A DNA stretch of 16,895 nucleotides. It comes from Planctomycetota bacterium. GTDB taxonomy: Bacteria > Planctomycetota > Planctomycetia > Pirellulales > Pirellulaceae. This document shows, in pieces, positions 7,048 through 15,135 of this stretch. The notes below the pieces were generated by a model, which was given only the letters and a program-made list of their open reading frames with translations, was not told the DNA's origin and ran no database searches. The stretch's first letter is position 1. Every line of letters starts with the position of its first letter. The stretch covers positions 1-16,895 of the forward strand of contig JAJSAJ010000624.1 in assembly GCA_024274855.1 (NCBI GenBank). Direction: 5' to 3'. The position numbers were made by a program, and so were the translations under genes.

Positions 7048-7347
7048 TTATTTCTCAACAAAGATTTCTGGTGCCACAATCGCCTTTTTTTCTGGGCCGC
7101 TGTACACGCGGATGGCCGCGGAACCGCATTTGGGAGGAATGAGCGAGCGAACTAATGATGCGTATCTCTGGCCGTACGGAAACTGGCCGACTTCTGCCTG
7201 ACGTTCCCCGATATAATTACCGAGGACCAGATTTGACGGTCCCTTCAATACCCAATACATGGTAACAACACTTCGGCCCAACAACCGCCTTGGGGTGAGC
7301 GTCCAAATGAACTGGAGACTCGCAACGGTGTATCGTTTCCGCCTCAT
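7048..7347 (-). CDS. Short hypothetical protein, possibly a gene relic
   Basis: This 99-codon frame (MRRKRYTVASLQFIWTLTPR at the start, GPEKKAIVAPEIFVEK at the end) has no domain I recognise. The translation looks protein-like, with balanced composition, a beta-strand-rich AAIRVYSG segment and ordinary codon use. The ATG at 7347 has no clear ribosome site. It lies directly after the end of a cupin relic on the same strand and before the DUF1080 promoter. It could be a small real gene or the 3' part of an older gene. Function is unknown. Confidence 0.4.
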   Translation of the reverse strand: MRRKRYTVASLQFIWTLTPRRLLGRSVVTMYWVLKGPSNLVLGNYIGERQAEVGQFPYGQRYASLVRSLIPPKCGSAAIRVYSGPEKKAIVAPEIFVEK

Positions 7348-7381
7348 GGGCTCACGGCAAGTGAGTTGTGAGGTCCCCACC

Positions 7382-7504
7382 TCACTTCAACAGTGTCAAC
7401 AGCATGACCTGCGGCGTCTCAGCCTTGATGCTGTGCGGCGTTTGGGACAGCATGTGAATCCAGGTGCCAGCCTTTCCAGCCACCGATTCATTACCGACCG
7501 TCAT
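7382..7504 (-). pseudogene. C-terminal relic of a cupin-domain protein
   Basis: The minus-strand frame ending at TGA 7382-7384 reads MTVGNESVAGKAGTWIHML and then SQTPHSIKAETPQVMLLTLL before a final Lys. The WIHM...PHSIKAxTPxVMLLTLL pattern is that of the second conserved box of small cupins, where an exposed His binds metal. The first cupin box is missing: upstream codons in this frame are not cupin-like, and the plus-strand gene at 7642 now occupies the region beyond. Only about 40 residues survive, so I call it a relic. The identification rests on recalled family patterns. Confidence 0.5.
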
Positions 7505-7641
7505 CGCGGATTCAGCCTTGATAGTTTGGCCTCTTTCGTTTTCACAAAGGCGACTGGGGTGTCGCATCTTCCTGCCGACTATGCGACAATTCAGCACCCG
7601 TCTGATTTCAGTTTTCACTTCTTTTCCTGGGAGACTGCACG

Positions 7642-8217
7642 ATGAGATGCTTGTTGATGTTTGTTGCTGCTTCCGTTGTCGCCAGTGGGTTCGCTGTTGG
7701 GAGAGAACCAACGCAGCCGAACGAACACCTGAAAGGCTTCGGTCCCTTCATTGGAACGTGGCGATATGAAGGGCCTTTGCCGGAGGAAGTGCCCGGCGTC
7801 ATGAAAAAGGGAAGCAAATGCACCGTTCAATTTTCGTGGCGGTGGATTCTCGACAAGCAAGCCGTGATGCAAGACTTGAAGGTTGAGTTCGAGGGAGACA
7901 AGCGAGTTTCCCTGAAAGAACTGATCGGCTGGAACGCCGCCGACCAAGAGCTCGTCATTGGAGGTGTGATTTCAATAGGCGGGGTGGAACTGGGCACCAT
8001 TCATTTGGATCCACGGGCGAAGACACTCACCGTCGAAACGAAAGGCGTCAACGCCGAGGGTGGGAAAACCACAAGTAAATCTGTGTTCACGAAGGTCGAC
8101 AGGGACACCATGACGTTCAAGAGGCTGGAGAGCACTGGCAATATCGTGGAAGGCCCAAGCCCCATATACGAACTCACACGAGTCAAACGCGACAAAGGTA
8201 AGAAAGCACCGAAGTGA
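7642..8217 (+). CDS. Secreted hypothetical protein (planctomycete lipocalin-like type)
   Basis: This 191-residue protein starts with a signal peptide (about 1-20). Then comes GPFIGTWRYEGPL (33-45), a WRW-containing strand, KELIGWNAADQELVIGG and further beta-strands, ending in a basic tail (KRDKGKKAPK). The pattern of a GTW motif followed by repeated beta-strands resembles small beta-barrel proteins of the lipocalin-like/DUF1579-like kind, often encoded in planctomycete genomes. No catalytic residues can be pointed out. GGGAG (7629-7633) lies 8 nt before the ATG. A strong intrinsic terminator begins 14 nt after the stop, so it is a single-gene transcript. Function is unknown. Confidence 0.8.
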   Translation: MRCLLMFVAASVVASGFAVGREPTQPNEHLKGFGPFIGTWRYEGPLPEEVPGVMKKGSKCTVQFSWRWILDKQAVMQDLKVEFEGDKRVSLKELIGWNAADQELVIGGVISIGGVELGTIHLDPRAKTLTVETKGVNAEGGKTTSKSVFTKVDRDTMTFKRLESTGNIVEGPSPIYELTRVKRDKGKKAPK

Positions 8218-8230
8218 CCAACCCGTGAAC

Positions 8231-8277
8231 GACCAACAACCCCAAGGCCGATGGGCAACCATCGGTCTTTTTGTTGG
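8231..8277 (+). terminator. Intrinsic terminator of the secreted hypothetical gene
   Basis: CCGATGG (8248-8254) pairs with CCATCGG (8259-8265) around a GCAA tetraloop. The stem extends by G-U, G-C and two A-T pairs and runs straight into TCTTTTT (8266-8272). An outer pair, CCAACAA (8233-8239) / TTGTTGG (8271-8277), could form a longer alternative structure. It lies just 3' of the stop at 8217. Confidence 0.85.
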
Positions 8278-8289
8278 CACATCCGCATT

Positions 8290-8530
8290 GCAATGTGGCA
8301 TGATGGTTCGAGGCACGAACTGCGTGGTCGAAGATAATCATGTCCATCACGTCGGACAGAGCTACCCAAGCAGTGTGAGTATATTGCTGAGGGCGCTGCA
8401 GACGCCGCGCGACGTGCACCCGGCCAATACTTCATCAGTGCGCTTTTATCCGCAACGATGAAAGCCCTCGTTTCTCTTCCTTGCCATACGATAACAATCG
8501 GGCCTTCAGCACGGAAACGATCCGAGTCAC
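8290..8530 (+). pseudogene. Relic of a parallel beta-helix-like protein
   Basis: One plus frame (from about 8297) reads GMMVRGTNCVVEDNHVHHVG followed by QSYPSSVSI. This matches the rung pattern of right-handed beta-helix repeats (NCVVEDNxVHHVG). Further on, in another frame, 8439-8527 reads CAFIRNDESPRFSSLPYDNN, then RAFSTETIRVTN and a TGA. This looks coding-like but is shifted relative to the first piece. No start, signal peptide or continuous frame is present. I infer a decayed secreted beta-helix gene; the second piece may be unrelated. Confidence 0.4.
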
Positions 8531-8667
8531 AAACTGAATCGATCCAGTACTCGCACTTGCCTCAGGACGTTGGTAGTGGGCAGCGGCCAATCCGGCACCG
8601 TCTACCAACTGGTTGCGGTAGAGGTTGCGATTCTAGATAATGACGGCTTTGGAGGCTCGCCTTATTC

Positions 8668-8673
8668 AAAGGA
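8668..8673 (+). promoter_or_regulatory. Ribosome binding site deciding the GH172-like start
   Basis: AAAGGA lies 8 nt before the ATG at 8682. The upstream in-frame ATG at 8640 has no such site and would add 14 residues before the signal peptide. Confidence 0.55.
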
Positions 8674-8681
8674 ACGTTCGT

Positions 8682-10325
8682 ATGTCCATCTGTATGTCCA
8701 AACGTATTCAGCTTTTCAGGAACCAGCAGCGCACCGATGTTGCATGGCTGGCGGTCCTTGCCGCCGGCACCTTTCTGCTGGCCATTGCCGCGAACGTTCA
8801 TGCCCAAACGTTGGCCGATCTTGCCCGCCCGATGGAAGGGCGCAGTAGGCGGTCCAGTTCCGCTGCGGTGGACAAAGCTGGCAATCCCATTCACGGTAAC
8901 CAGGACAACTCGCGAGTTGCATCTGGCGAGACCAAGACCGTGTTGAATGCGAAGGGGCCAGGTATCGTGACCCATATGTGGTTTACGTTTCTCGGGCCTG
9001 GCCGCCACATTTGGGCGCCAAACGGTTCCGCCAATCACCAAGAGATTCTGCTGCGAGTCTACTATGACGAAAACGAACGCCCTGATATTGAGGTGCCGTT
9101 TGGCGACTTTTTTGGTAACTGTTTCGGCAAACGAACCGAGGTGATCAGTCAGCCGGTGGTTGTCGAAGACGGCGATTCGTACAACTGCTTCTGGCGAATG
9201 CCGTTTCGCAAGGCGATTCGGATCGATCTGGTCAATCAGAGCAAGAAGAAATTGAACCTGTTGTATTACAACATCGATTGGATCAAGCGAGAGTCGTTGC
9301 CGAAAGACACACCCTATTTCTATGCCCGGTATCATCAGGAGTATCCCGTCCAGCAAGGTCGGGATTACGTTATTCTCGACACGAAGGGGAAAGGACACTA
9401 TGTGGGGACCGTGTTGGCCGTCCGGACGCGCAGCCCTTCCTGGTTCGGCGAGGGAGACGAGAAGATCTATATCGATGGCGATAAGTCGCCGTCGATCTGG
9501 GGTACCGGAACGGAAGACTATTTTCTTTCCGCATGGGGATTGAAAACGGCAAGCACACCCTATTTTGGAACCCCATACTTCTACCAAGGAGGTGTTGTTG
9601 GCGGCCACACTTCAGCCTACCGCTGGCACATCCATGATCCGATTGTGTTTCAAGAGTCGCTGAAGGTGACAATAGAGCATTGGGGTTGGATCTCGGTCGA
9701 TGAGAACATTCGTGGGGAGCGAACCAGTTGGAACGAGCGTCAGGATGACTACGCGAGTGTTGCCTATTGGTATCAGTCCGGCCGGCCTTCCGTTACGCGC
9801 TCCGTGCCATCGGCGGCCGAACGCAAATTGCCCGGCCTCGATCTTGTTTTTTCCGCGAAAGGATTCGTCGGAAAAAAGTATCACGGCCCAGGAGAGTGCC
9901 GAGTGCAGGCGAATCTGGCGTTTTGTCCAGGTGGCCAACTGTTATTCAAACCTAAGACAATTGATGATGCGTGGGTCGAACTCCCATTTTCAGTCGACAA
10001 GAAAGAACCTCGGCGATTATTGCTGAAAGTGACTCGGGCCGACGACTATGGTATCTACCAAGCGTATCTGAACGGCGTGAAAATCGGTTCGCCTTTGGAT
10101 CTGTACAGTGATAAAGTCGTCGAGTGGGAATGGCACCTGTTGGATTTCTGGCCGAACCCAGGCCAGTACACGCTACGGCTGAAGTGCATCGGCAAGAATG
10201 ACCGATCGAGCGGCTATTACATTGGAATCGAATCGGTCCGGTTGCGAGCGCGCCGGCCACGGGTGGCTGAATGGGCACACGACAAGAACAATGACTGGCG
10301 CAAGAACCCGATTCTGTACCATTGA
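8682..10325 (+). CDS. Secreted DUF2961 / GH172-like glycoside hydrolase
   Basis: This 547-residue protein has a signal peptide with a hydrophobic WLAVLAAGTFLLAIAA core, probably cut after about residue 42 (VHA-Q). It is followed by a DUF2961 domain. Family segments include LLRVYYDENERPDIEVPFGD (about 123-142), WFGEGDEKIYIDGDKSPSIW (about 254-273), GTGTEDYFLSAWG (274-286) and SWNERQDDYASVAYWYQ. DUF2961 is now GH172, with members acting on fructofuranose and arabinofuranose linkages. Glu257 (in GEGDE) and Glu278 (in GTED) are 21 residues apart, the same spacing I recall for the catalytic pair in the Bifidobacterium enzyme. A C-terminal beta-sandwich region (about 430-530) completes it. The likely site is the periplasm or cell exterior. 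No operon partner lies on this strand; the gene faces the kinase gene tail to tail. Confidence 0.9.
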   Translation: MSICMSKRIQLFRNQQRTDVAWLAVLAAGTFLLAIAANVHAQTLADLARPMEGRSRRSSSAAVDKAGNPIHGNQDNSRVASGETKTVLNAKGPGIVTHMWFTFLGPGRHIWAPNGSANHQEILLRVYYDENERPDIEVPFGDFFGNCFGKRTEVISQPVVVEDGDSYNCFWRMPFRKAIRIDLVNQSKKKLNLLYYNIDWIKRESLPKDTPYFYARYHQEYPVQQGRDYVILDTKGKGHYVGTVLAVRTRSPSWFGEGDEKIYIDGDKSPSIWGTGTEDYFLSAWGLKTASTPYFGTPYFYQGGVVGGHTSAYRWHIHDPIVFQESLKVTIEHWGWISVDENIRGERTSWNERQDDYASVAYWYQSGRPSVTRSVPSAAERKLPGLDLVFSAKGFVGKKYHGPGECRVQANLAFCPGGQLLFKPKTIDDAWVELPFSVDKKEPRRLLLKVTRADDYGIYQAYLNGVKIGSPLDLYSDKVVEWEWHLLDFWPNPGQYTLRLKCIGKNDRSSGYYIGIESVRLRARRPRVAEWAHDKNNDWRKNPILYH

Positions 10326-10421
10326 GTTGGCTTGGAATGCGGCCGAAGCCAGTCGTTATATATTTGGGCGCTGATCACAATGCCGTTATCTCACACAGTC
10401 ACGTGCGAAGCGACTCTTGTC

Positions 10422-10597
10422 ATGTCAAAGATTAGCCCACGACTGGTCCGAATTGGGCTGTCCATGCATTTCATGCTGCGACTCTGGCAACTGTAGCTTC
10501 TTATCCTTGCCGGCTGGATCAACCGCCAACAGCAAGAAGTGATCGAGTATCTACATACTGAGAACCCTGTACGCAAACAGAAGATCGGCAAGAAACG
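10422..10597 (+). pseudogene. N-terminal relic of an integrase-type transposase
   Basis: In one frame the segment reads MHFMLRLWQL (10464-10493), an in-frame TAG at 10494-10496, then LLILAGWINRQQQEVIEYLH and TENPVRKQKIGKKRNRL. The NRQQQEVIEYLxTEN...R...K.GKKR pattern is the N-terminal coiled helix of planctomycete IS3-like/rve integrases. The frame upstream is open to ATG 10422. The catalytic core is entirely absent: homology stops near 10597, where it joins the RAYT relic. Confidence 0.65.
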
Positions 10598-10792
10598 CAA
10601 CCGATTGTGCGGCTGTCGAATTGGGTGAAGCGAGTCAACGTCGCGTTGAGCGAAAAGGAGTGGTCCGCAGTGCGCCGCAGCGTCGCGCGCGGATGCCCGT
10701 TGGGAGATCCGGCGTGGGTCGAGTCGGCCCTCCGCAACCGCAGTCGCCCACGCGAAAAAAAACGACCCGCGATGCCAAACAAAGAGTCCTGA
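10598..10792 (+). pseudogene. C-terminal relic of a REP-associated (RAYT, IS200-like) transposase
   Basis: The frame reads QPIVRLSNWVKRVNVALSEK and then EWSAVRRSVARGCPLGDPAW, with a basic Arg/Lys-rich tail ending NKES before TGA at 10790-10792. The W-V-x-x-VN...E.E...(V)R.S..RG.P.G...W pattern is the C-terminal part of RAYT proteins. The HUH motif and the catalytic Tyr would lie upstream and are missing. The stretch between WVESA and LRNRSRPREK looks shortened relative to family members. A REP-like motif overlaps the stop. Confidence 0.65.
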
Positions 10793-10797
10793 CCCCG
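10786..10797 (+). repeat. REP-like end motif at the RAYT relic
   Basis: GTCCTGACCCCG overlaps the stop codon of the RAYT relic. It shares the CTGACCCC core with GGGTCTGACCCC at 2728-2739 in the nested repeat block, which is what a transposase-linked REP end would look like. Confidence 0.4.
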
Positions 10798-10888
10798 TTT
10801 CTTTGCGATTCGTCATCTGATTCACATTATCTTCGGGTCTGCAACCTACGGATGAACTTCGACTTCCCGCAATGTCTCTTAGTTTCTA

Positions 10889-13800
10889 TTATGGTTTCTT
10901 GCCAACCCGTTCTTGGATGCTATCCCGCTGCTCAATCGCTGCCCGGTATCCCGGATCATGGCGAATTGCACTGTCGAAATCCGCTATCGCTTTGCGATGC
11001 TCGCCTCGTATCTGAAAATCACATCCACGTCTGAAATAGGCTATTGCCAACAGGTTCCGATCGTCCAGCTTGTCAGGAAACTCAGCGGTCAGATTTCGAG
11101 CAAGTGAGATCGCGTCATCGAATTGACCGGCATCAAGGAGCCTGTAAACCATTGACCTTCTATATTCCTTTTGTTGGTGCGCCACTTCGTATCCTCGTGA
11201 AGCGTCCCAAATCCTAATACACCCTGCCAGGACTCGCGCAGCCAACTTTTGGCCATCTGGACTCCAAGCCACCGGTCCTCTTCCAGGCATACTGAGAACT
11301 TCGCTCTGCGAGTCCAGGCTCCAGACTTTGATCGTGCCGTCCCAACCGCCGGACGCAAGTCGTGGTTCTGTTGGATGCCAAGCCAAAGCCAAGCAGTCCT
11401 TGTGGCTTCGAAGTAGGGCAACCTCTTTTTCCGCAGCCCAGTCGAAGACATGTATCAACCCCCGCGAACCGCTCAAGGCAAGGAGTCTACCATCAGGAGA
11501 CCATGCCAAAGCACTGTTAAAGATCCCGAGACGGTGCTGTCTAACAATCGTGATTTCGTTTCCCGTGGTAATCTCCCAGATCTTGACGGCCAGCGATGTG
11601 CCGTGCGACGCTGCCAACCGACGCCCGTCCGGACTCCAAGCTACACAGCGAACCACCTCAGAGTGACCACGAAAGGTGCGGATCTCGTCTCCCGTTTCGG
11701 TGTCCCACAGCTTGACCGTGCCATCTTGGCTACCCGAGGCCAATTGTCCGCCTTTCGGGCTCCATGCAACCGACCAGACCACACTCGTATGTCCGCGACA
11801 CGTCTTCAATTCCCGACTTGTAGCCAAGTCCCAAATCTTGACTGTCGCGTCAGCCGCACAGGAAGCAAGATACTTCCCGTCTGGAGACCACGAGACACCA
11901 TAAACGGTGTCACTGTGTCCGTTCAGATTAAGAATCTCCTTTTGCATCGTTGAATCCCATATACAGACCGTGTGATCGTAAACTGAAGCAATACGGCGTC
12001 CATCTGGAGACCACTTCAGATTCCCGATGGAATTCGCGATGCCTGTTGATGAGAGAAGGTTTCGCCGTAACGCCCCCGGCTCCCAAATTCTGACAGTGCC
12101 ATCTTCGCTGGCCGAGGCGAGACGCTTACCATCCGGGCTCCAGGCAGTCTGCCAAACCACACCCGCGTGGCCTTTGAGCTCGAATCTCTCACCTCGGGGA
12201 TCCTTATTCCAAATTCTAATGACGTCGTCATCTCCTCCAATTGTCAAACGTTGACCGTTCGGACTCCATGCCACACAGTTTCGCCACGCCAGCCGTTTCG
12301 AAATTGACGCCTGATCTCCTTTCAATGTTAGAGCAAGCTTTCCAGACAGGGGGTGCCATATCCGGACTGACCAATCCCGCAAGCCTGTTGTGGCGACATA
12401 CTGACCGCCTGGACTCCAATCCAACGAATTGATTTTGCGGCTATTGATTCGCATGGAACGAATCTCCGACTCTTTTGAGGCATCCCAAACCTTGATTGTT
12501 GAGTCGGCGCTTCCGGAGATGAGATACTGGCTATCCGGACTCCACGCGACCGATGTAACTTCGTTACCATGTCCCTTCAAAACAGCCAATTCCAGGCCGC
12601 TCAATGCGTCCCAAATCCGGACAGTGCCATCCTGGCTTCCCGAGGCGAGCTGGTGGGAATCCGGACTCCAAGCCACTGCCAAGACGGCTTTCGTGTGCCC
12701 AGAAAGGCACAAAAGCTCTGCTCCGTTGGATGTATCCCAAACCCGGATCGTCTTATCAGTGCCACCCGAAACGAGACGACGGTTGTCCGGACTCCACGAG
12801 AGGGACCGAACCCATTTTTCATGTCCGTGCAAGGTGTTCTGCTCCTTGGCGGTTATTGAGTCCCAAATTCTAAGTGTGCCATCTTTGCCGGCAGAGGCGA
12901 GACGCTTACCATCCGGGCTCCATGCAACCGCCAGTACACCTCCTTCATGTGCCCGCAAGGTATGCAGATCCGTGCGGCAATGAGACAGGAGGTAATACCA
13001 TTCCCAGCCTCGAAAATCCGGTAGATCTTTGTGCGGGAAATAACGGTTCAGCAGTAGTTGTAATCGCTCAATTTGGGCAACGGGCAAATCCGTAAGGCCC
13101 AGCCGCATACTGGCGACATACAAGTTCTGCTCGGCAACGTCGCGCTGCCGCCTTGCTATTTGCTGCTGCTGGTTTGCGAATTCTCTTGCCTTTTCAGCGG
13201 CGATGCGTTCTTTGTTGGCGATTTCTTCGTTACGTCGCGCACCATCTAGTCTATCCTTTGCAACACTCTCCGCATGCAGGGCCCATACCGCAAGATACAG
13301 ACTGACAACGGTGGCCAGGACAAGAACCACGCCAATCGTCGCGACTGTGGCAAGCTGTGCCTTGTGTCGGCGTACGAACTTTCGGAACCGATAGACAGCT
13401 GACGGAGGGCATGCCTCGACCGGTTCGTCGCTAAGATAACGTTGGACATCCCTGGCGAAGTCATTGGCTGTCTCGTAACGGTCGGCCCGGTCTTTCTCCA
13501 AGGCCTTCATCGTCACCCAGTCCAGCTCTCCAGACAGGTAGTTTGACAGTTTCTTCGGGTCTGTCTTCCGATGCTGAGCCACCGTGGCGGCGGCCTGACC
13601 GAGCGAGCTGATCTTCGTGCTTGGCTTCGGGGGATCATCTTCTCGAATGATTCGACGCAGCTCGCCAAGTGCTGCCTTGCGCATGTGCGTCTTACTGAAC
13701 GGCGTGCTGCCAGTGAGCAATTCGTAAAGCAGTACTCCGAGCGAGTAAATGTCGCTTCGAGTGTCAATGTCCAGGCTGCTCAACTCTGCCTGCTCGGGGC

Positions 13801-14572
13801 TCATGTAAAGTGGCGTGCCAACAACTTCGGCGAACTTCGTGAACAGAGTACGATCGGTCAACCTCTGGTTGAGCGCCTTGGCGATGCCAAAATCAATCAC
13901 TTTCGTCTCTGGCTGTCCATCACGCAACGTCACCAGGACGTTGCTTGGTTTGATGTCGCGATGAATAACTCCTTTCTGGTGAGCATGTTGAATCGCTTGG
14001 CAAACCGACACGAAGAGTTGGAGTCGTTCCGAAATCGCAAGATTGCTTTTTTCGCAGAACTCCGTAATCGGAATCCCCCGCACTAATTCCATCACAAAAT
14101 AAGGCCGACCGGAATCCGTGGTCCCCGCGTCCAACACACGAGCGATGCCAGGATGATCCATCAAAGCAAGTGCCTGTCGCTCTGCCTCAAATCGGGCGAC
14201 AACCTCCTTGGTGTCCATACCCGGTTTAATAACTTTAAGTGCGACCCTGCGAACTATCGGCTCCTGCTGATCGGCCATGAAGACGACACCGAATCCGCCT
14301 TCGCCAATCTGCTGCAGAAGCTTGTACCGCCCAATAGTTGTACCGGGACGCTCGGAGATATCGGTTCGATCAACCGTAGGCGAGATGTCCACAGCGGGAG
14401 ATTCCATGAACTCGCCCACCTCGGGATGTGCGTTCAGAAGGCGTTCGATCTCCCGACGCAGATCCGGGTTATCGCCACAAACCTCGTCGAGGTACTTGAC
14501 ACGTGCTTCGACCGAGGGCAATTCAAGGGCTACCGAAAAAATCTTATCAACGCTAGGATGCGCTTCGCTCAT
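10889..14572 (-). CDS. Transmembrane Ser/Thr protein kinase with two WD40 propellers and a TPR tail
   Basis: This 1227-residue Hanks-type kinase has all key residues: Gly loop GEGGFG (90-95), Lys113 in VALK, HRDIKPSN with Asp206, DFG at 227-229 and SPE at 258-260. A single membrane helix (about 405-431, ATVATIGVVLVLATVVSLYL) separates it from a Gln/Glu-rich coiled coil (about 435-485). Fourteen WD40 repeats (about 537-1130, typically VAWSPDGxxLASGSxDGTVxIWD) make two seven-bladed propellers. A TPR-like tail follows (about 1141-1215). The kinase should sit in the cytoplasm and the WD40/TPR part across the membrane. AGGAGG lies 7 nt before the ATG at 14572 and decides this start over a TTG at 14602. 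In planctomycetes such kinases often pair with an adjacent ECF sigma gene; here that gene, just upstream, is broken. Confidence 0.95.
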   Translation of the reverse strand: MSEAHPSVDKIFSVALELPSVEARVKYLDEVCGDNPDLRREIERLLNAHPEVGEFMESPAVDISPTVDRTDISERPGTTIGRYKLLQQIGEGGFGVVFMADQQEPIVRRVALKVIKPGMDTKEVVARFEAERQALALMDHPGIARVLDAGTTDSGRPYFVMELVRGIPITEFCEKSNLAISERLQLFVSVCQAIQHAHQKGVIHRDIKPSNVLVTLRDGQPETKVIDFGIAKALNQRLTDRTLFTKFAEVVGTPLYMSPEQAELSSLDIDTRSDIYSLGVLLYELLTGSTPFSKTHMRKAALGELRRIIREDDPPKPSTKISSLGQAAATVAQHRKTDPKKLSNYLSGELDWVTMKALEKDRADRYETANDFARDVQRYLSDEPVEACPPSAVYRFRKFVRRHKAQLATVATIGVVLVLATVVSLYLAVWALHAESVAKDRLDGARRNEEIANKERIAAEKAREFANQQQQIARRQRDVAEQNLYVASMRLGLTDLPVAQIERLQLLLNRYFPHKDLPDFRGWEWYYLLSHCRTDLHTLRAHEGGVLAVAWSPDGKRLASAGKDGTLRIWDSITAKEQNTLHGHEKWVRSLSWSPDNRRLVSGGTDKTIRVWDTSNGAELLCLSGHTKAVLAVAWSPDSHQLASGSQDGTVRIWDALSGLELAVLKGHGNEVTSVAWSPDSQYLISGSADSTIKVWDASKESEIRSMRINSRKINSLDWSPGGQYVATTGLRDWSVRIWHPLSGKLALTLKGDQASISKRLAWRNCVAWSPNGQRLTIGGDDDVIRIWNKDPRGERFELKGHAGVVWQTAWSPDGKRLASASEDGTVRIWEPGALRRNLLSSTGIANSIGNLKWSPDGRRIASVYDHTVCIWDSTMQKEILNLNGHSDTVYGVSWSPDGKYLASCAADATVKIWDLATSRELKTCRGHTSVVWSVAWSPKGGQLASGSQDGTVKLWDTETGDEIRTFRGHSEVVRCVAWSPDGRRLAASHGTSLAVKIWEITTGNEITIVRQHRLGIFNSALAWSPDGRLLALSGSRGLIHVFDWAAEKEVALLRSHKDCLALAWHPTEPRLASGGWDGTIKVWSLDSQSEVLSMPGRGPVAWSPDGQKLAARVLAGCIRIWDASRGYEVAHQQKEYRRSMVYRLLDAGQFDDAISLARNLTAEFPDKLDDRNLLAIAYFRRGCDFQIRGEHRKAIADFDSAIRHDPGYRAAIEQRDSIQERVGKKP
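12114..12142. repeat. Exact 29-nt repeat inside the WD40 coding region, copy 1 (blade 7)
   Basis: This stretch is identical over 29 nt to 12894-12922, exactly 780 bp (260 codons) away. It encodes the SPDGKRLAS segment of blade 7. The flanking bases are also similar, so recent duplication or gene conversion between blades is likely. Confidence 0.8.
12894..12922. repeat. Exact 29-nt repeat inside the WD40 coding region, copy 2 (blade 1)
   Basis: Identical to 12114-12142. It encodes the same SPDGKRLAS segment in blade 1. The in-frame spacing means recombination between the copies would remove six blades without a frameshift. Confidence 0.8.
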
Positions 14573-14579
14573 ACCAAGA

Positions 14580-14585
14580 CCTCCT
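14580..14585 (-). promoter_or_regulatory. Strong ribosome binding site of the kinase gene
   Basis: AGGAGG on the minus strand lies 7 nt before the ATG at 14572. It is the strongest such site in the window and fixes the kinase start. Confidence 0.8.
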
Positions 14586-14790
14586 GCAAGACGTTCTCCC
14601 AAGGAATAATGCGAAAACTACGGTCTGCGCGCCTCACGAAAAACGGCCGTTCTTGCAACATCTTGGTCTGGACTCCGGGAGCCACTTCCGAAGAACCACC
14701 TCTTTTCTTGCGTAAAGCGTTCCCGGCACCTCGTGAATCTGGCGAAAACCGGACACTAGAACAGGAGAACGCACAGCAAGATATTATCCC

Positions 14791-15111
14791 CTACCCTATA
14801 GAACGTGCTTGATCCCGAAGCTCACAATACAGCCACGTCTTGGCGTAAGTCCAATAGCGACAGGCAGTTGCACGTGAGATACTCATCGCGTCTGCCGCCT
14901 CTTGAGTCGACATCCCGCAAAAACACCGTAGCTTGACCAGCATAGCTTTGGCGGGGTTCTCTTCGGCCAACTTGACCAGCGCTTCGTCAATTGCCAACAC
15001 CTCGTCTGCAGCTCCATCCGGATTTACATACGTCAGACCATCCAAGTCGACTTACTGCTGTCCCCCTCCTCGCTTTAGACCTAACTTGAATCGAGTTTTG
15101 GCGGAGAGATT
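14791..15111 (-). pseudogene. Truncated ECF sigma factor (C-terminal half)
   Basis: The frame reads AKTRFKLGLKRGGGQQ, an in-frame TAA (15052-15054), VDLDGLTYVNPDGAADEVLA, and then a sigma region 4 (LVKLRCFCGMSTQEAADAMS, ISRATACRYWTYAKTWLYCE) to TAG at 14791-14793. The KRGGG..VDLDGL linker and the EAAxxMxISxATxxRxW helix-turn-helix are typical of planctomycete ECF sigma factors. Region 2, needed to melt the promoter, is absent: the frame hits another stop at 15112-15114 and transposase DNA begins soon after. A fragment of 84 codons could start at TTG 15045 but lacks region 2. The gene sits 218 bp upstream of the kinase, as in ECF/STK pairs. Confidence 0.75.
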
Positions 15112-15135
15112 TTAATTTGACGCTGTATTTGTAGA

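Noticed and set aside
10327..10349. TGGCTT/AAGCCA stem after the GH172-like gene as a terminator
   Set aside because: The loop is 12 nt long and no T-tract follows, so support is too weak.
11450..12983. Plus-strand open frames opposite the WD40 region, with repeated peptide phrases
   Set aside because: The repetition simply mirrors the WD40 repeats on the other strand.
11700..13000. Regularly spaced similar segments as a possible CRISPR-like array
   Set aside because: The period (about 126 nt) and the translation show that they are WD40 blades, not spacers and repeats.
14153..14812. 219-codon plus-strand frame opposite the kinase domain
   Set aside because: It overlaps the clear kinase coding sequence, has no domain and no start signal.
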